This document shows positions 21,760 to 30,195 of a stretch of DNA of 37,503 nucleotides, piece by piece. Position numbers and translations under genes: made by a program. The stretch covers positions 1 through 37,503 of the forward strand of contig JAKAHZ010000019.1 of NCBI GenBank assembly GCA_021814615.1, in the 5' to 3' direction. The first letter of the stretch is position 1; each line of letters opens with the position of its first letter. This DNA comes from Nitrospirota bacterium. Lineage in GTDB: Bacteria; Nitrospirota; UBA9217. A model generated the notes under the pieces. It worked only from the letters and a program-made list of their open reading frames with translations. It did no database searches and was not told where the DNA came from.

Positions 21760-23025
21760 ATGAAGATGAAGCAGCTGCTGCTCGTACTGGCCATCATGCT
21801 TGTCGTTGCACTCCCTGCCTTCGCTGATCCCTACCACTACGGCAATTCTTTGATCGGCGATCGGGCGTCCGGCATGGGAACGGCGTACACGGCGATATCC
21901 GACGATGCCACCGGCCTCTATTACAATCCCGCAGGCATCGTCTACGCCACGGGCAAAAACATTTCTGCGAGCGTGAACGCCTATTCGACGATTACCAAGG
22001 TCTACCAGGGCGCCATTGCGGGACAGGACTGGGTAAGAAAATCTTCGGCTCTTCTGCCGAATTATTTCGGCGTGGTACAGCCGCTTGGCGATTTCAAGGT
22101 CGGTTTTTCCTATGCTGTGCCGGATACGAGCCAGGAAGATCAGGACCAGGTGTTCACGAATATATCCGCTGCCACGGGCAGGTACATCATTGATTTCAAC
22201 AACGACGATACGACCTACAATTTCGGTCCCAGCATTGCCTATGAGCTTCGTTCAAACCTTTCAGTCGGCGCGACGCTGTATTTTCACCGCAGAAGGAACC
22301 AGTTCATACTGAACCAGCTGGTGAACCGGAACGACGGAACGAACGAGTGGACCAACCAGTATTTCGAGACGACCGAGAACGGTTTGCGGCCGATCGTTGG
22401 TGTCATGTGGTCGCCAGTGGCAAAACTTTCGCTTGGCCTTGCGGTTTCGAAGACCTTCGTCTTCAGCGGAAAAACATCGGGCCAGCTCATGTGTTCATCA
22501 AGCACAACGCAAGGTTGTCCTTTAGGAACAGCGACCCCCGTACCTTTTTATCCAACCCTTGCTGATACGCAATTTCCCCTGACGACCAACGATAAACGGA
22601 AATATCCGACGGAAATCTCCCTTGGTGCTGCCTATTTCCCTTCTGAGCGCCTGCTTGTTTCAGGCGATGTCCGGTACTTCGACGCTCTAAAGGACGCCAC
22701 ATTCGGAGACAAGGAAGCAGTGGTCAATATGGCTTTGGGCACGGAATATTACGTGAACGGCGGACTTGCTGTCCGGGCCGGACTCTTTACGGACAAAGCC
22801 AATACCAAGGACGTCGATTCCAATAAGACGAATCAGCAGGATCACGTGGATATCTACGGCCTCAGTACGAGCGTCAGCAGTTTCACCAAGAACACGTCGG
22901 TGACTCTGGGCGGCAGCTACATGTGGGGCGACGGCAAAGCGCAGGTCATATCGGGCGTTACGAATATTCAGGATCTGCATGCCCAGGGATGGACGGTGTT
23001 TCTGTCTTCATCCTATTCGTATTAA
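21760..23025 (+). CDS. Outer-membrane transport protein, OmpP1/FadL/TodX family
   Basis: 421 residues from the ATG at 21760, which has AAGGAG 6 nt upstream; the open frame from 21703 is not family-like. A signal peptide ends at AFA (about 20). The N-terminal hatch region has the FadL-type block RASGMGTAYTAISDDATGLYYNPAG near 31-55. The rest is alternating beta-strand, ending in an aromatic Tyr as required for outer-membrane insertion. FadL-type channels take up long-chain fatty acids or other hydrophobic compounds; the substrate here cannot be told from sequence. Confidence 0.9.
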   Translation: MKMKQLLLVLAIMLVVALPAFADPYHYGNSLIGDRASGMGTAYTAISDDATGLYYNPAGIVYATGKNISASVNAYSTITKVYQGAIAGQDWVRKSSALLPNYFGVVQPLGDFKVGFSYAVPDTSQEDQDQVFTNISAATGRYIIDFNNDDTTYNFGPSIAYELRSNLSVGATLYFHRRRNQFILNQLVNRNDGTNEWTNQYFETTENGLRPIVGVMWSPVAKLSLGLAVSKTFVFSGKTSGQLMCSSSTTQGCPLGTATPVPFYPTLADTQFPLTTNDKRKYPTEISLGAAYFPSERLLVSGDVRYFDALKDATFGDKEAVVNMALGTEYYVNGGLAVRAGLFTDKANTKDVDSNKTNQQDHVDIYGLSTSVSSFTKNTSVTLGGSYMWGDGKAQVISGVTNIQDLHAQGWTVFLSSSYSY

Positions 23026-23038
23026 TTATTGCGATCAA

Positions 23039-23079
23039 GTGATTTGTACCTTGATTTTCATGAACAGCCGAATTAAGAT
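23039..23079 (+). promoter_or_regulatory. Promoter region of lipoprotein A with the shared 16-nt motif
   Basis: GTGATTTGTACCTTGA (23039-23054) is identical to a motif upstream of the second lipoprotein gene. Its last four bases begin a -35 box, TTGATT (23051-23056), followed by a 17-nt spacer and TAAGAT (23074-23079). The leader to the start codon would be about 175 nt. Confidence 0.55.
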
Positions 23080-23181
23080 TGTGACATCCTTTCCCGCTGA
23101 TTATTCTTGCGAGCAGAATCTTGAATGCTAAAACATCAGTTCTGTAATACACCTTGTCTCTGTATTGTTCAGGAGGAGGTG

Positions 23182-23223
23182 ATGGTATTCGTTACTTTCA
23201 GTTGCGTTTTCTGTTGTAATTGA
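23182..23223 (+). CDS. Possible 13-residue leader peptide ahead of lipoprotein A
   Basis: ATG at 23182 sits 5 nt after AGGAGG (23171-23176), a stronger ribosome-binding site than that of the lipoprotein itself. It encodes MVFVTFSCVFCCN then TGA. The peptide is rich in Phe and Cys. It may be chance, since no equivalent peptide is seen in the second lipoprotein leader, although that leader also holds an AAGGAGGTG. Confidence 0.3.
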   Translation: MVFVTFSCVFCCN

Positions 23224-23262
23224 ATAAGACGGGCAAAATCGTTCTAAGAAAGGGGATAGATT

Positions 23263-24378
23263 ATGAAACGGTTGTTTGCGGTATTTGCTGTTCTTGTAGC
23301 AATGTCGGTTATTATCGTAGCATGCGGTGGTGGTGGCGGTGGCGGCGGCGGTACGACGGCCGTTACCACGACTCAGCAGGGCGCCCAGTCGGCAAAGGCC
23401 GGCACGGCAGCGGCCCAGAATGTTCTGTCCGGGCAGTCGCAGATCACGGGCATGATGAATCCGGGCAGCTACACAGGCTCGCCGGTAGTTGGAAAGCAGA
23501 CTAACGCCGGAAAAGCGCTGACGCTGGCTCTGCAGCGGAACATGCCGAGCATCAAGAAGGCCAAGGCTTTTGCACTCAAGAAGGCGACGCAGACGCAGAC
23601 CAGCAACTGCCCGGATGGCGGTACGGAAAAATTCTCCTATGACGATGTTAATGGTATACCTATTACCATTACCTACACGGGCTGCAAGAGCGGTGGCACG
23701 GTTCAGGATGGCACTATTCAGCTGACGGGCAATGCTGATATGACCAGCATGAATATTGCGGTCAATATGACGGTAATCGGCTACGACTCTACCTATACTA
23801 CGAAACAGTGGCAGAGTGTGGACAATTTCAGCGCTTCCCTCAGCGAATCGAGCACGACCTTTACGATGACCATGAATGGCACGCATGTTGAGGACAACTT
23901 TGCAAGCACGCCCAAGACCAAGGAAGAGACGACGTTCAGCAACGTGAGCATTTCCGGCACCGACAGCTCGACAGCCTCGACCATGAAGTACGACGAGACT
24001 ATGAATGGAGCTATGGATTTCAAGCACTACGAAAATGGTACGCTTACCTCTGGCGACAACGAATCGTACGGCAATTTCAAGGTCGGATACACGCTCAACA
24101 CGTCAACGAACGTGTTCACCATGTCCATCGACGGCAGCTTCACGCTCGCGACGACGCCGGCTGATTCCTGCGCCGACGGAACCTATGTCTTCAAGACCGT
24201 CACGCCGATCACCTATGACGGCACGAAGCAAATGTTCACTGCTGGCGAGATCTCGATCAATGACACGGTTGTCGTGAAGTACACGTCAACAGGCGATGTT
24301 CAGGTCTCCATTGACGGCGGCAAGACCTTCACGTCCTATACGGACACGCAGTTCGATGCGATGTGTGCAAACCTGTAA
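23263..24378 (+). CDS. Poly-Gly surface lipoprotein A (unrecognised family)
   Basis: 371 residues. A lipoprotein signal ends at Cys21 (IIVAC) and is followed directly by nine Gly residues. Next come an Ala/Gln/Ser-rich stretch and a short basic KKAKAFALKKA segment (about 107-117). The remainder is a long Thr/Ser/Asn-rich beta-strand region with two likely disulfide-forming Cys (NCPDGG, YTGCKSGG). The end motif TPADSCADGTYVFKTVTPI, at about 305-323, and the final Cys recur in the paralogue at 25504-27363. No known domain is recognised. AAAGGGG precedes the ATG. The position after Cys21 is Gly, so outer-membrane sorting is expected; a surface or matrix role is inference only. Confidence 0.85.
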   Translation: MKRLFAVFAVLVAMSVIIVACGGGGGGGGGTTAVTTTQQGAQSAKAGTAAAQNVLSGQSQITGMMNPGSYTGSPVVGKQTNAGKALTLALQRNMPSIKKAKAFALKKATQTQTSNCPDGGTEKFSYDDVNGIPITITYTGCKSGGTVQDGTIQLTGNADMTSMNIAVNMTVIGYDSTYTTKQWQSVDNFSASLSESSTTFTMTMNGTHVEDNFASTPKTKEETTFSNVSISGTDSSTASTMKYDETMNGAMDFKHYENGTLTSGDNESYGNFKVGYTLNTSTNVFTMSIDGSFTLATTPADSCADGTYVFKTVTPITYDGTKQMFTAGEISINDTVVVKYTSTGDVQVSIDGGKTFTSYTDTQFDAMCANL

Positions 24379-24382
24379 TCAC

Positions 24383-25087
24383 ATGCTGAAACAATTGATC
24401 CATAAAGGAGGGAGCTTCGGCTCCCTCCTTTTCTTGTCTCTGCTCCTGGGCTTGCTTGCGATGATTCCCGGCCCTGTTTCGGCAGGGGGGAAGCTTCGTT
24501 TGCTCTACTTCTTCAATACGAGTTGCAGTCACTGCAACGCAGTCGCTCCGCTGGTTAAGGAATTGAGCAAGACCTATCCTACTGAAGGCTGGATATCGTC
24601 ACCTCAGGACATCAAGGGTTATCCCTTTCCTGTCAAGGTCGGTTCAAAAGATCTGGCTCAGAAGTACGGAATTCAGGGCGTCCCGACGATCGTCGTTCTT
24701 CGCAACGACAAACCGTGCGTCAAGATCGCCGGGGAACGGGACATCCGCAACGCAAAAGCCATGTTGCATTTCCTGAACGCAGGTGCATTGACGATAACGG
24801 AAGCAATGGAATCCGGCAAGAGCGGTGAAATCTTCGTGGCAGGCTGGATTTCGAGCCCAGTGAACATCATTGACGGAAGAGTACCGCTATTTCTATCGGA
24901 TCGCGTCAAGAAGATCAGGGTGAAACCCTGGCTGCCTTTAGGTGAAGACGGTGGGTCTCGTCAGAAAAAATCGGCCAGAACCATGTCTGAGGTGCTCAAC
25001 AAACCTGTCGCTCTCAAGGGCGTGATCGAGAAAGACGCTCAGGGAAATCCGTTGTTTCAGGTAAGAACCGAGGTATCGTTCAAATAA
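24383..25087 (+). CDS. Exported thioredoxin-fold protein with CSHC active site
   Basis: 234 residues from the ATG at 24383, four bases after the lipoprotein stop. A signal peptide (about 1-34, ending in VSA) precedes a thioredoxin-like domain with the redox motif Cys48-Ser-His-Cys51 and a cis-proline in the GVPTIV motif near 114. The second half (about 150-234) is a beta-rich domain not recognised; it contains the WISSP motif also present in the first half. A CxHC active site suggests a disulfide oxidase or isomerase, perhaps acting on the Cys-containing lipoproteins next to it. There is no ribosome-binding site, so it depends on translational coupling. A terminator hairpin lies inside its signal-peptide codons. 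Confidence 0.82.
   Translation: MLKQLIHKGGSFGSLLFLSLLLGLLAMIPGPVSAGGKLRLLYFFNTSCSHCNAVAPLVKELSKTYPTEGWISSPQDIKGYPFPVKVGSKDLAQKYGIQGVPTIVVLRNDKPCVKIAGERDIRNAKAMLHFLNAGALTITEAMESGKSGEIFVAGWISSPVNIIDGRVPLFLSDRVKKIRVKPWLPLGEDGGSRQKKSARTMSEVLNKPVALKGVIEKDAQGNPLFQVRTEVSFK
24405..24435 (+). terminator. Terminator of lipoprotein A located within the thioredoxin-like gene
   Basis: An 11-bp perfect stem (24405-24415 with 24420-24430) is capped by a TTCG tetraloop closed by C-G, followed by TTTTCTT. It is translated as part of the signal peptide (KGGSFGSLL). Confidence 0.75.
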
Positions 25088-25503
25088 TCTGAAGGGATAT
25101 CCATGCACATTTCGCCTGGCGCACTAAATATCTAAACATTAGACGATCCAATAAATGAATTATAATATCTGCTTCTTTCTGTGATTTGTACCTTGACATG
25201 TAATGCCTTCGCTATTATATTCGATGTATTCTGTAACATTACATTCCATCTCTGAAACTGAATTCGAATCTCTTAAGGCGTTCCTTCTCGTTCACTAATT
25301 GCATAATGCATGGACCGTAACAAACTGCGTTACGGATAGTATTTGATTCCTACCGAAATACTATTGTCACTGCAAGCATGACTAAAAAGGAGGTGTAAAA
25401 CAAATAAAAGATGATGTCTTGATCGATCAGGGGTTTCAGTGAAACATTCAAGAGCATGCGGTATTTATCGCGTTCCATTTCACAAGAAAGAAGGGGGTAG
25501 ATC
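25088..25503 (+). promoter_or_regulatory. 416-nt AT-rich intergenic region: promoter and long leader of lipoprotein B
   Basis: The shared motif GTGATTTGTACCTTGA is at 25181-25196. It runs into a near-perfect promoter: TTGACA (25193-25198), a 17-nt spacer and TATATT (25216-25221). The leader of about 275 nt contains a perfect 9-bp hairpin, ATAGTATTT/AAATACTAT (25336-25344 with 25356-25364), and an isolated AAGGAGGTG near 25388 with no good start codon after it. The gene's own ribosome-binding site is GAAGGGGG near 25490. No coding region was seen. Confidence 0.7.
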
Positions 25504-27363
25504 ATGAAAAAGCTGTTCGCAGTACTGGCAGTTCTCTTCGCAGCTGCCGTGATCATGACGGGATGCGGCGGTGGCGGTGGCGGTACGACAGGCGGCGGCG
25601 TCGCTACTGCTCCAAGTACGACGTCTCAGGCAAAGCAAGCTGCATCGAGCGGGTCGCAGGGGGTGAACATGGCAGCCGGCAGCTCGACGACTTTTCAGAA
25701 TTTCGGTCAAGTCGGACTCTCGTCGGTCGGCGCTCCTTCGTTCAAACTGGCTAAAAAGAATGTCAACGACGCCGGTTTGTCGAAGACTGCTCGCCTCTCC
25801 GGCAAATTTGCCAAGGCAAAATCTGTTGCCAAAGCGATGGCGGCAATGAAGAAAGCTAAGACGATGAAGGCAGCAACAACGATACCATCAACGACCGGAT
25901 CCTGTGTTGACAGTGGCTCGTATACTTACAGCGGATCTTATGACAGCGTTGCAGGGTCGGTTTCGATCACCATGACGTTTGCCAACTGCCGCGAAGACGG
26001 GTTGGAAATGAATGGAACGATGAAGATGGACGGTACGGAGACGGCTTCCAACTTTACCATTACTGAAACGATCGGAACGGCGGCAGCCAAATTCACCATG
26101 CTCGAATTTGGCGATTACAGCTACACGATGCTGGTCTCGAAGATGGAAGCCGCGATCACCATGGGTATGAGCGGAGACTACAACACAACCTCGGGCGCTA
26201 TCACCGGTGACTACACGGTAAACGGTACCATGTCCGTGCTCGACTATGTGACGACGAATACCTATAGCATGACGTATTCGAACAACAAGATCACACTCAC
26301 GCTGACCCCCGGAACTACTTCAACATTCGCTGAGAAGCTTGATATGCAGGTTGACGGAAGTTTCAGCGAATCGTGGACTGAAGGCACGACGAACTACGGT
26401 GTCTCAATGTCGTACAGCGCATTTAAGATTACCGACACCGTGATGAATGATGGTTCTGTGACCGAATCGCTGTCTGGCTCCTTTACCATCGACTTTACGC
26501 CCGACCAGTGTTTCGAGGGCACCTATTCATTCGAAACAGTTACGCCAATCAAATACAATGCCAACGGAATGACGATCGCGGGCGAGATTGTCGTGAACAC
26601 ATCGACGCATATCGTGTTCAACAGCGACGGCACGATCACTGTGACGCTCGTTAACAACGGTCAGACAACGACGGTGGCCAACCATATCGATCCCTACGAT
26701 TTGGCACAGACTTGCGAATTTCAGACACTCGACGAGCCCGCGCCGACCTCGAGCGGGAATACGGGCACTGCCAAAGCATCGAGCATGACGATCACGTCGC
26801 TGTCATCGGACACGACGGGCTCGCTCGACTGTTACACTGACCTGCACGTGAATTACTACTCAGTGTCTGCGCCGACGTCTTCGACCACTGGATCCTGGTA
26901 TGTCGACTGGCACGTCAATGACGGCTCAACGCTGCCTTCGACCGATCCTGGCGCGTCGTTCCAGCAGTATCTGGATATCACCGGCGACGGCGTTGCTGAC
27001 GTGGGCCTAGACATCAACGGCTCCGAATATGACAACACGTCGGGCGGTCTGGAACACTTCACTGCGCTGAAGGTGCCTGCAGGCTATTATGTCATTTCCA
27101 TGAACAACTTCTCGTGCCCGGGCACGGTGACCAACAACGTGACCATCCAGATCGGCAGCGACTCCTTCGGTCCGTACAATTGTACGTATACGACATCGGA
27201 TGGAGAAGGAACGACACCCGGTGCATGGTGCGCGGTTGCAGATATTGCTGTTGACAGCGCAGGCACTGCAACGGTGAAGGCACATGATGTGAATCTTCAG
27301 CTGTGGCATGACGGTGCGTTCGGCATGTATACGCCGAGCATCTCTAAGGCTCGGAAGAAGTAA
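25504..27363 (+). CDS. Poly-Gly surface lipoprotein B (paralogue of lipoprotein A)
   Basis: 619 residues. The signal and lipobox (Cys21, VIMTGC) are almost the same as in lipoprotein A, followed by six Gly, a Ser/Gln/Thr-rich stretch and a basic Lys/Ala segment (KAKSVAKAMAAMKKAKTMKA region, about 99-121). A Thr/Ser-rich beta region then ends in FTPDQCFEGTYSFETVTPI, the counterpart of the lipoprotein A motif. An extra C-terminal domain of about 200 residues is unique to B. It has a calcium-loop-like DITGDGVADVGLD segment (about 496-508) and several paired Cys, and may be a ligand-binding beta-sandwich. The basic tail ends in KARKK. No family is recognised; surface exposure is inferred from the lipobox and composition. 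Confidence 0.85.
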   Translation: MKKLFAVLAVLFAAAVIMTGCGGGGGGTTGGGVATAPSTTSQAKQAASSGSQGVNMAAGSSTTFQNFGQVGLSSVGAPSFKLAKKNVNDAGLSKTARLSGKFAKAKSVAKAMAAMKKAKTMKAATTIPSTTGSCVDSGSYTYSGSYDSVAGSVSITMTFANCREDGLEMNGTMKMDGTETASNFTITETIGTAAAKFTMLEFGDYSYTMLVSKMEAAITMGMSGDYNTTSGAITGDYTVNGTMSVLDYVTTNTYSMTYSNNKITLTLTPGTTSTFAEKLDMQVDGSFSESWTEGTTNYGVSMSYSAFKITDTVMNDGSVTESLSGSFTIDFTPDQCFEGTYSFETVTPIKYNANGMTIAGEIVVNTSTHIVFNSDGTITVTLVNNGQTTTVANHIDPYDLAQTCEFQTLDEPAPTSSGNTGTAKASSMTITSLSSDTTGSLDCYTDLHVNYYSVSAPTSSTTGSWYVDWHVNDGSTLPSTDPGASFQQYLDITGDGVADVGLDINGSEYDNTSGGLEHFTALKVPAGYYVISMNNFSCPGTVTNNVTIQIGSDSFGPYNCTYTTSDGEGTTPGAWCAVADIAVDSAGTATVKAHDVNLQLWHDGAFGMYTPSISKARKK

Positions 27364-27394
27364 GCACGTTGTACAGTTGTGTTAGGAAGTGAAC

Positions 27395-27424
27395 GGGGAT
27401 GGCGCAAAGCCATCCCCTTTTTTA
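27395..27424 (+). terminator. Terminator after lipoprotein B
   Basis: A 9-bp stem GGGGATGGC/GCCATCCCC with a GCAAA loop and a run of T residues. Confidence 0.93.
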
Positions 27425-27567
27425 TTATCGTCAGTGGAAGGTAAACGCTGAGCCTATTCATGGCGTCTGCTGTGGAGAGAGTCGGCGCGAAATGTTCTCT
27501 TGAATCATTTCAGCGCTTGTACAACCGCGACTGCTGGTGTAGTATTTGTCACTGGATAGGCGCAAAC

Positions 27568-27593
27568 GAATTCGGGTATTTTTACCCGAATTC
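27568..27593. promoter_or_regulatory. Perfect 11-bp inverted repeat upstream of the M6-type protease gene
   Basis: GAATTCGGGTA and TACCCGAATTC flank a TTTT loop, 49 nt before the start codon. It could be an operator or a leader hairpin. It has no T tract on either side that would suit a terminator. Confidence 0.6.
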
Positions 27594-27641
27594 CTTGAGA
27601 ATTTACTCATCTCGAAGTTACGGAAGAGGTCATCATTGACA

Positions 27642-30053
27642 ATGAAACAGAAAAGGAAAACGATCGACGGTATATCGCGCGGCATTGCCATCATAGGGAA
27701 ACTGATTTTATCGGCATTGGTTCTCTGTGCAATTATTATTATTTCTCCATCTGCAGCACTGGCTGCGCCGCCGTTGATCAAGGGCAGGCCGGAACCGGTC
27801 GAAAAACCGGGCATGCCGCTTGCCGAGCGCCTGGCTCAGAAATACGGGCTGACAGCAGCAATGATGGCCAATGCCACTTCGGGAACACTTAACATCCTGT
27901 TCCTCAAGGTAGATTTTCAACCATATGTCGACCTTCATGCTACGGGTGACGGGACCTGGCTGGACCCTGTGTATGCGCATACTGGAGGCGATTCCGACTA
28001 TTGGGTCAACAAGGATCGGAATGATTTCGTCAAGTTCTACCAGGAAGTATCATCAGGAAAACTGAACATCAATGTAACGGTAAAGCCTACGGCCCCGTCA
28101 TCAGCCTACCGGCTGCCGAATGTCATGGCGCATTATGGCAACGAAACGTCAACGGCGCTTGAGAATCTGATCTATGACAGCATCACGACCGCCCAGACGT
28201 CTACTCTTGAAGCTGTCACAGATTTCACGCCCTACGACGCGGTTCTGATCGTCCATGCCGGTTCCGGCGAAGAAGCGGACGTGAATAAAAATACTCCAAA
28301 CGATATCTGGTCGCTCTATTATTTCAACTCAATTGGCATTACACCGAACGCAAATCCGACCTATGACCCGAATGGCAAATGCATAATCTGTCCTCTGAAT
28401 GTGAACCTTGCCGGAGGTCAGATCAAAGAAGCGATTATCATGCCCCAGACCGATTCCCAGGACAGTGTGATCGTCGATCCCTTGGGTGTTTATGTGCATG
28501 AATTCGGCCACTGGCTGGGTTTGCCGGACCTCTATTGCACCGCCCCGATCTGCATTCCCGACGGTCTGGGCGAATGGAGCCTCATGGCTGACGGCATTTA
28601 CAATAAGGCTAATGTCAATGATCCGTGGGGCAGCTCGCCTGCCCATCCCGATGCTTGGTGCAAGGCTTTCCTGAAATGGATCAATCCCACGCCCCTCGGT
28701 CCGACGCCTGATCCGGGTGCTGTGACGCTCACCCCGGTCGAAGGCGCTGCGCCTTCGATCCTGCAGCTGCAGGCGTCTTCAGCAAACCCTCAGCAGTATT
28801 TCCTGCTCGAGAACCGTCAATTAACGGGTTTTGACGCAGGTCTGCCGGGCCACGGCCTCCTGGTATGGTTGGTGGACAAGGCGATCGTGGATCAGAATTA
28901 TAATGCCAATACGATCGAAAACAGCGCATCCCACCCGGGGATCAAATTGATCGAGGCGGATGGAGATTTTGCGCTCATGCAGTACGGTTGTTCTCAGAAC
29001 GCGGGAATCGACTGCGGAAACGCCAATGATGCCTTTCCCGGTCCGAATAACGTTACCAAGCTATCGCCGCTCACAACGCCGTCGTCGAGCCCCTATACGC
29101 CCTATGCCTGGGTGAACCTTCGCAACATCGCGGAGACGGGAGGGAATATCACCCTGGACATCGGCTTTGGCCCGGAACCGCCCCAGAACGTCGCGATGAA
29201 CGCGGGCGTGATTACCTGGACCGCGGCAAGCGAATCCGATCCGGCGGTGCAGTTCAATATCTACAAGAATGGAACGCTCCTGGCGGCTTCTCCCGTATCC
29301 GGCAACACCTATGCCGATGCGAACTTCACGGCGTCGGATACCTACGTTGTTACGGGACTGGATGCACTGTCAAATGAATCTTCTCCAACGGGATTCTGGC
29401 CCTTGATATCCGCTTCACCCACGTCCGTTATTTTCACGGCGGCGAACACCACGCAATCCGTAACGGTCCTGAACGATGCGAGCGCTTCGGCGCAGTTGAA
29501 AGTGAGCGGCTTTTCCTTCAGCGGAACAAATGCGGCTGATTTCTTCGTGTCATCGGAGAACTGTACCGCCGGTGCGATCAATGCGGGAGGATCCTGCCAG
29601 ATCAGCGTCCTGTTCGCTCCCGCATCCTCGGGCGCAAAAACTGCGAATCTCGTTGTTTCCTCCAATGATCCGAGCAAACCGCAGATCAAGGTTGCGCTCA
29701 GCGGGTCAGGGACCGTATCGAGCGGAAGCTCGGGCGTGAGCAGCGGCGGCGGGGGAGGGGGCTGTTTCATTGCAACCGCCGCGTACGGATCCTATCTCGA
29801 TCCGCACGTCAAGGTGCTGCGCTCCTTCCGTGACGCATGGCTCATGACCAATGGACCGGGAAGGGCCTTCGTGCGCGCGTACTATCGATACTCGCCGCCT
29901 GTCGCTGATGTCATCAGCAGGCATGACAGCCTGCGGCTGCTCGTTCGGGTCATGCTCACGCCTGTTGTTTTTGTACTCGAATTCCCATGGATTCTGCTGG
30001 CTTGCGCCGGCATCGGGACAGCGATCGTGAGGAGACGGATGCTGCGCGCCTGA
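27642..30053 (+). CDS. Exported M6-type metalloprotease with CFI-box C-terminal sorting region
   Basis: 803 residues from the ATG at 27642; an open frame upstream to 27546 runs through an inverted repeat and is rejected. A long basic signal peptide (about 1-42) is followed by a zinc protease domain with HEFGH at 286-290 in the H-E-x2-H-x2-G-x2-D form ([11 protein letters not shown]), as in M6 immune-inhibitor-A-like peptidases. Next are an Fn3-like region (about 510-585) and a choice-of-anchor-D/ASPM-SPD2-Hydin domain (about 590-690). A Ser/Gly-rich linker with six Gly leads to the [10 protein letters not shown] motif at about 707-716. A C-terminal membrane helix and an RRRMLRA basic tail follow, the layout of CFI-box-CTERM sorting signals. 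It is likely exported, anchored and then processed. Substrate unknown. Confidence 0.9.
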   Translation: MKQKRKTIDGISRGIAIIGKLILSALVLCAIIIISPSAALAAPPLIKGRPEPVEKPGMPLAERLAQKYGLTAAMMANATSGTLNILFLKVDFQPYVDLHATGDGTWLDPVYAHTGGDSDYWVNKDRNDFVKFYQEVSSGKLNINVTVKPTAPSSAYRLPNVMAHYGNETSTALENLIYDSITTAQTSTLEAVTDFTPYDAVLIVHAGSGEEADVNKNTPNDIWSLYYFNSIGITPNANPTYDPNGKCIICPLNVNLAGGQIKEAIIMPQTDSQDSVIVDPLGVYVHEFGHWLGLPDLYCTAPICIPDGLGEWSLMADGIYNKANVNDPWGSSPAHPDAWCKAFLKWINPTPLGPTPDPGAVTLTPVEGAAPSILQLQASSANPQQYFLLENRQLTGFDAGLPGHGLLVWLVDKAIVDQNYNANTIENSASHPGIKLIEADGDFALMQYGCSQNAGIDCGNANDAFPGPNNVTKLSPLTTPSSSPYTPYAWVNLRNIAETGGNITLDIGFGPEPPQNVAMNAGVITWTAASESDPAVQFNIYKNGTLLAASPVSGNTYADANFTASDTYVVTGLDALSNESSPTGFWPLISASPTSVIFTAANTTQSVTVLNDASASAQLKVSGFSFSGTNAADFFVSSENCTAGAINAGGSCQISVLFAPASSGAKTANLVVSSNDPSKPQIKVALSGSGTVSSGSSGVSSGGGGGGCFIATAAYGSYLDPHVKVLRSFRDAWLMTNGPGRAFVRAYYRYSPPVADVISRHDSLRLLVRVMLTPVVFVLEFPWILLACAGIGTAIVRRRMLRA

Positions 30054-30136
30054 ACCTGAATAAACATCTCTTCCGTTGTGACCATCCGTCGGCGGTTATC
30101 GGCAAGGTGGCACAGGATACAAGAGCGGGTTAAAAG

Positions 30137-30168
30137 CAAAGGCGGGGCAATGAGCCCCGCCTTTGTTG
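30137..30168. terminator. Terminator between the protease gene and mazG
   Basis: A 12-bp perfect stem (30137-30148 with 30154-30165) with a 5-nt loop. Its outer A/T pairs serve the convergent transcripts in both directions. Confidence 0.75.
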
Positions 30169-30195
30169 TGATATCAGCCACACTCGGAATGGCAA

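Noticed and set aside
23326-23355. Poly-Gly GGN tract as a phase-variable microsatellite
   Set aside because: The codons are mixed (GGT/GGC) and the unit is 3 nt, so slippage would only change Gly number and not switch the frame.
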